26,556 nucleotides of DNA, taken from the NCBI GenBank assembly GCA_964547525.1, contig CAZJOD010000037.1:1-26556 (forward strand). The letters run 5' to 3'. The position numbers were made by a program, and so were the translations under genes. A model generated the notes under the pieces. It was not told where the DNA came from. It did not search any database and saw only the letters and a list, made by a program, of their open reading frames with translations. The stretch comes from CAZJOD01 sp964547525 (GTDB lineage: Bacteria > Bacillota > Clostridia > JAAYHZ01). This document shows, in pieces, positions 23,811-26,556 of the stretch (position 1 is its first letter; each line of letters starts with the position of its first letter).

Positions 23811-25074
23811 TTAAAACCTCCATACAATTATTAAAGATATCAACCAATTGCTTTGTTAAATTTTTTCTTTCAAACTTATTAATGACAGAATAATCAGGTT
23901 CATAAACCAAGCTATTATTATACCATAACTTATATATATTTGTTAACAGATGCAAAATTTGCTCCCTATTATCACAGTCGGCGACATAGCCTGTCCCGGA
24001 CTGTTTAATTAGGTCCGCTGCGACCCCTTTCTCAGGAATTATTGCCACAATGGGTTTTTTAGCATTCATGTATTCAAATAGTTTACCGGTGTAAAAAGCC
24101 TCACCTCCCGGTCCGGCTCCTTCGATCAACAGTAGCACATCGGACATAAGAAGCTGCTTAATAGATTCCTTATGAGGAAGATAATCCGAAACCGAAATTA
24201 TATCCTGCAGATTGAACCGTTCACATAATCCATTAAAATAACCGGGCGTAAATTTACCGATAAATTTTACTTTTATCTTATCCTTATCAATAATACCGGT
24301 ATCTATCAGAGTTCTGATACAATCTAAAAATAAATCCGGTTTCCTTCTGCCGTATAACATACCCGTATATGTGAATGTCATTTTTTCATTACAAGCTTTA
24401 TCTGCACTGACCTTATATTCGTTGAAATCATCCTTATCGAACCCGTTAGGAATACAAGAAAACTTGTATTCAAACTCGCCATAAGATCTTATAAAATTTT
24501 TCATCATCACCGGAGTATTTGCGATAACGGCATCAGCATTTGATATGGTTTCTCGCTCCATTTTACTTTCTATTCTCATCCTTAAAGTGTTATACGGTTT
24601 GTCCAATAAATACGGATTGTTCATCCACTCATCTCTAAAATCTGCTACCCATGGTATTTTAGGATATTTCTTCTTTAATCCTAACGCTAAAAGATGATCA
24701 CTGTAAGGATAGGACGTAGAATAAATTATATCCGGTTTTTGCTCGCTAACATATTTAAAAGCCGCAGGACGGTTCATACATTTCCAAACAGCGGCACCAT
24801 CGGGTATAAGTATCTTTCTAGATAGAAATTTACCGGGTTTTTTTAATATTCCGGTTAAGTCCTCGAAATCATACGCTTTGCCTCTAATAATATACATATT
24901 TTCGGGTATATCCTGAATCAATGTATCATCACAGATAAAACCGGCACTGTCTCTTGTGAAAACAACCGGCTCCCAATCAAAATCTTTTAAATATTTAGTA
25001 AATTTTAGGGTTCTTTGAACTCCCGGCCCACCCATCGGGGGATACTGATAAGCTATCATAAATACTTTATTCAT
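23797..25074 (-). CDS. Glycosyltransferase, GT-B fold (GT4-like)
   Basis: The 425-residue cytoplasmic enzyme has an N-terminal donor-free domain starting MNKVFMIAYQYPPMGGPGVQRTLKF, WVADFRDEW, ADAVIANTP and IPNGFD, and a C-terminal nucleotide-sugar domain (FTYTGMLYGRRKPDLFLDCI, KVKFIGKF, VSDYLPHKESIKQLLMSDVLLL). The glutamate of GEAFYTGKLFEYMNAKKPIVAI fits the ribose-binding Glu of the family. It transfers a sugar from an NDP donor to a lipid-linked or glycan acceptor; neither can be told here. It is the first gene of the operon behind a promoter at 25098-25126 with GCAGGA before the ATG. Confidence 0.92.
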   Translation of the reverse strand: MNKVFMIAYQYPPMGGPGVQRTLKFTKYLKDFDWEPVVFTRDSAGFICDDTLIQDIPENMYIIRGKAYDFEDLTGILKKPGKFLSRKILIPDGAAVWKCMNRPAAFKYVSEQKPDIIYSTSYPYSDHLLALGLKKKYPKIPWVADFRDEWMNNPYLLDKPYNTLRMRIESKMERETISNADAVIANTPVMMKNFIRSYGEFEYKFSCIPNGFDKDDFNEYKVSADKACNEKMTFTYTGMLYGRRKPDLFLDCIRTLIDTGIIDKDKIKVKFIGKFTPGYFNGLCERFNLQDIISVSDYLPHKESIKQLLMSDVLLLIEGAGPGGEAFYTGKLFEYMNAKKPIVAIIPEKGVAADLIKQSGTGYVADCDNREQILHLLTNIYKLWYNNSLVYEPDYSVINKFERKNLTKQLVDIFNNCMEVLNENS

Positions 25075-25097
25075 GTTAATCCTGCTTTTTTTTATTT

Positions 25098-25126
25098 ATT
25101 ATATCATACAAAATAATAGCTTTAAA
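25098..25126 (-). promoter_or_regulatory. Candidate sigma-A promoter of the envelope operon
   Basis: On the minus strand TTTAAA (25126-25121, 4 of 6), a 17-base spacer and TATAAT (25103-25098, perfect) stand 23 bases before the glycosyltransferase ATG. Confidence 0.6.
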
Positions 25127-25227
25127 CCGAATTTTAACATCAAAGATAATAATCAACACTTTTTAAACTCACTATGCATATTATGTTAATATAAAAAGCC
25201 GGATGCGCTTACATGGCATTAAATTTA

Positions 25228-25250
25228 CATAGAGTATGAAAAACATACTC
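25228..25250 (+). promoter_or_regulatory. Candidate sporulation promoter with hairpin, upstream of cotJ
   Basis: CATAGAGTA (25228-25236) fits the sigma K -10 pattern CATAnnnTA exactly and differs from the sigma E pattern CATACAnT by one base. An AC at 25211-25212, 15 bases before it, could be the sigma K -35. A perfect inverted repeat, GAGTATG (25232-25238), AAAAA, CATACTC (25244-25250), overlaps it. In Bacillus cotJ is transcribed by sigma E. The exact factor is not resolved here. Confidence 0.5.
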
Positions 25251-25281
25251 ATTACCAGTATGAAATGGAGGTAAAAATTGA

Positions 25282-25983
25282 ATGAACAATTCAGAAAACA
25301 TTGTAGAAAGTATCATCAGACGTAACAATATCAGTCCGTATACTAACATAAACAATGTGAGCCCTGAAACAACCAACATCAGTCCTACAGCTAATGTTCG
25401 TCCCACAACACCCAATGTAAGTCCGACTACAACCAATGTCGCTCCGGCGGTTAATATTCGCCCTACGGCACCTAATGTAAGTCCGACTACTAACGTCGCT
25501 CCTACGGCTAACGTTCGCCCCGCAGTACCTAATGTCAGTCCTACTGCCAACGTCGCTCCTACGGCTAATGTTAGTCCCACTGCATCCAATGTAAGCCCGA
25601 CTGCCAACGTCGCTCCTACGGCTAATGTTAGTCCTACAGCACCTAATGTAAGCCCGACTGCAAATGTTAGTCCTATAACAGCTAATGTATCTCCGGCAGC
25701 TGATAAAATAATCCCTGATAATATCAGCCCGGTTACCGATAAAGTTAGCCCTATACAAGATAAAATGCCGGCTATGAAATGTCCTGATATCGATTTCATG
25801 CCTAAAAATCCTAGATTGGCATTTGCATATGTTCCTTACCAAAAGTTTAAAACAACATATAGCGTGGAAGACTCACTTAAAAACGGAACGGCATTCCCGG
25901 AACTGCACCATCCATACCCCACTGATAAAAAACCATATATGTGCGGTCCTACCGGTTATTATGGAGGTGATATTCATGGATAG
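25282..25983 (+). CDS. cotJA: Spore coat protein CotJA with long N-terminal NVSP-type repeat
   Basis: The 233 residues end in a typical CotJA domain (about 176-212: PRLAFAYVPYQKF, YSVEDSLKNGTAFPELHHPY). CotJA proteins are normally short, under about 90 residues. Here residues 25-141 are about 18 units of six or seven residues, Asn-Val-(Ser/Ala/Arg)-Pro-Thr-x, grouped in triplets of about 19 residues. There is no signal peptide or Cys in the repeat. CotJA acts with CotJB and CotJC in the inner spore coat. GGAGG lies 10 bases before ATG 25282, a long gap. Its stop overlaps the cotJB start by eight bases. The repeat may form an extended or glycosylated arm; that is inference. Confidence 0.9.
   Translation: MNNSENIVESIIRRNNISPYTNINNVSPETTNISPTANVRPTTPNVSPTTTNVAPAVNIRPTAPNVSPTTNVAPTANVRPAVPNVSPTANVAPTANVSPTASNVSPTANVAPTANVSPTAPNVSPTANVSPITANVSPAADKIIPDNISPVTDKVSPIQDKMPAMKCPDIDFMPKNPRLAFAYVPYQKFKTTYSVEDSLKNGTAFPELHHPYPTDKKPYMCGPTGYYGGDIHG
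25354..25704 (+). repeat. Tandem repeat within cotJA, 18-21 base units
   Basis: About 18 units encode NV(S/A/R)PT(A/T) with an optional Pro, Ser or Thr after it. Three units together make a 57-base higher-order repeat. Copies at 25531-25587 and 25588-25644 are nearly identical, and earlier copies (about 25471 on, and a 60-base form before it) are more diverged. This is the pattern of recent growth by slippage or unequal exchange. Confidence 0.85.
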
Positions 25984-26233
25984 TAAGCAAGAAGCCATGT
26001 TAAAAGATATACAGGCTATAGATGTTTATTTGTATGATTTGGTCTTATTTTTGGACACACATCCGTGTGACAAAGAAGCATTGGCTGTCTACCGGAAGTA
26101 TAACGAACAAGCGAAAGCCATGAGGAAACGTTATGAAGATTTATACGGACCTTTAACTATTACTTATGCCGAGGATGAAAATTATTGGCAATGGGTCGGT
26201 AGTCCATGGCCATGGGAAAGACAAGGAGGTTGA
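25976..26233 (+). CDS. cotJB: Spore coat peptide assembly protein CotJB
   Basis: The 85 residues match the CotJB family: MLKDIQAIDVYLYDLVLFLDTHPCDKEAL, then YNEQAKAMRKRYEDLYGPLT, and the tail NYWQWVGSPWPWE, which is diagnostic. It is a cytoplasmic mother-cell protein needed to assemble CotJC in the coat. GGAGG ends eight bases before ATG 25976. The open frame runs upstream in the cotJA repeat, but that is out of register with cotJA and not real. It overlaps cotJA by eight bases, and cotJC follows after four bases. Confidence 0.95.
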   Translation: MDSKQEAMLKDIQAIDVYLYDLVLFLDTHPCDKEALAVYRKYNEQAKAMRKRYEDLYGPLTITYAEDENYWQWVGSPWPWERQGG

Positions 26234-26237
26234 AGAT

Positions 26238-26556
26238 ATGTGGTATTATGACAGGAAGCTCCAATACCCGGTTAAAATTAAAAACTCAAATCCCAAGCTG
26301 GCAAAATATATTATAAGCCAATATGGTGGTCCGGACGGTGAGCTGGCTGCATCATTAAGGTATTTGAGCCAAAAATTCTGTATGCCAAGAAAAGAGGTTT
26401 CCGGTATACTTAACGACATTGGAACCGAAGAATTGGCACATTTAGAAATTGTTGGTACGATCGTAGGACAATTGATACGTGGTGTACCCGTTCATGAGTT
26501 GGAAAAAGCAGGCCTTGGAGATTATTATACCGACCACGGTTATAATGTATACCCCC
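26238..26556 (+). CDS. cotJC: Spore coat protein CotJC, manganese-catalase family (3' end outside window)
   Basis: The first 106 residues are visible. MWYYDRKLQYPVKI, YGGPDGELAASLRYL and GTEELAHLEIVGTIVGQL are the start of a Mn-catalase-like ferritin fold; the Glu residues of DGELAAS and EELAHLE, with His of AHLE, are expected ligands of the dimanganese centre. In spores of Clostridia and Bacillus, CotJC is a coat protein with probable catalase activity. AAGGAGG (26223-26229) precedes ATG 26238 by eight bases. The window cuts the gene at 26556. Confidence 0.95.
   Translation, partial: MWYYDRKLQYPVKIKNSNPKLAKYIISQYGGPDGELAASLRYLSQKFCMPRKEVSGILNDIGTEELAHLEIVGTIVGQLIRGVPVHELEKAGLGDYYTDHGYNVYP

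Noticed and set aside
25354..25704. Possible CRISPR-like repeat array
   Set aside because: Units are adjacent, in frame and diverged without unique spacers; the region is a coding repeat.
25209..25842. Two long minus-strand frames opposite cotJA
   Set aside because: They are shadows of the repeat: the periodic cotJA codons give repetitive antisense frames (LAVGATLAVGL-like and Arg/Cys-rich). No ribosome binding site, and cotJA itself has a clear domain.
25976..26233. Upstream extension of cotJB to 25823
   Set aside because: The extra 51 codons overlap the conserved CotJA domain in another frame, and GGAGG is placed for ATG 25976.
1..26556. Impression that CCGG is over-represented for such AT-rich DNA
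   Set aside because: I did not count it against expectation, and frequent CCG proline codons and CCGG in ACC-GG contexts could explain it.

Overview
The window comes from a low-GC, Gram-positive, spore-forming anaerobe, most likely a member of class Clostridia. The evidence is AT-rich DNA, purine-rich GGAGG-type ribosome binding sites, a cotJABC spore-coat operon, a SleB-type cell-wall hydrolase, rubredoxin, a double [4Fe-4S] ferredoxin domain, a split transketolase and a type I glutamine synthetase. Family or genus cannot be fixed from the sequence. No rRNA, tRNA, CRISPR array, transposase or phage gene is visible. Most of the window is ordinary chromosome.

Layout. Positions 1-1118 hold the end of a NUDT6-like Nudix hydrolase (+), converging on a small Met/Tyr-rich protein (-) across a block of stacked hairpins. 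Positions 1119-1601 are non-coding and carry two tandem hairpins with a shared loop. A 59-residue membrane protein (+) then meets, almost end to end, a minus-strand operon (trmL, rsmD, coaD, coiled-coil protein; 3835 to 1798). A DUF362/ferredoxin protein lies at 3923-5089, followed by a 400-base spacer. A secreted DUF2680-like protein (5492-6061) and a 911-residue exported lipase-like protein with a degenerate active site (6194-8929) are separated by a perfect 18-bp inverted repeat. A major facilitator transporter (-), a LysM/stalk/SleB hydrolase (+), an L-fucose-isomerase-like protein (-) and a TatD nuclease (+) follow, several with clear sigma-A promoters.

Positions 14159-18855 are a minus-strand metabolic block: split transketolase, YitT-family membrane protein, DUF951 protein, glutamine synthetase and rubredoxin. 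Positions 19005-25074 are a probable minus-strand operon: glycosyltransferase, DUF4330 protein, O-antigen-ligase-like protein, NatA/NatB-type ABC transporter, then acyl-ACP thioesterase. Genes in it overlap or nearly touch, which points to a cell-envelope glycan function. From 25282 to the end runs cotJA-cotJB-cotJC (+), the last cut by the window edge. CotJA carries a long Asn-Val-Ser-Pro repeat tract not expected in this normally short protein.

No single undescribed multi-gene defence or mobile system is apparent. The best leads are the repeat-bearing CotJA, the lipase-like protein that has lost both its nucleophile serine and its lipobox cysteine, the 18-bp inverted repeat beside a ribosome binding site, the tandem GGA-loop hairpins near 1300, and the eukaryote-like Nudix protein.
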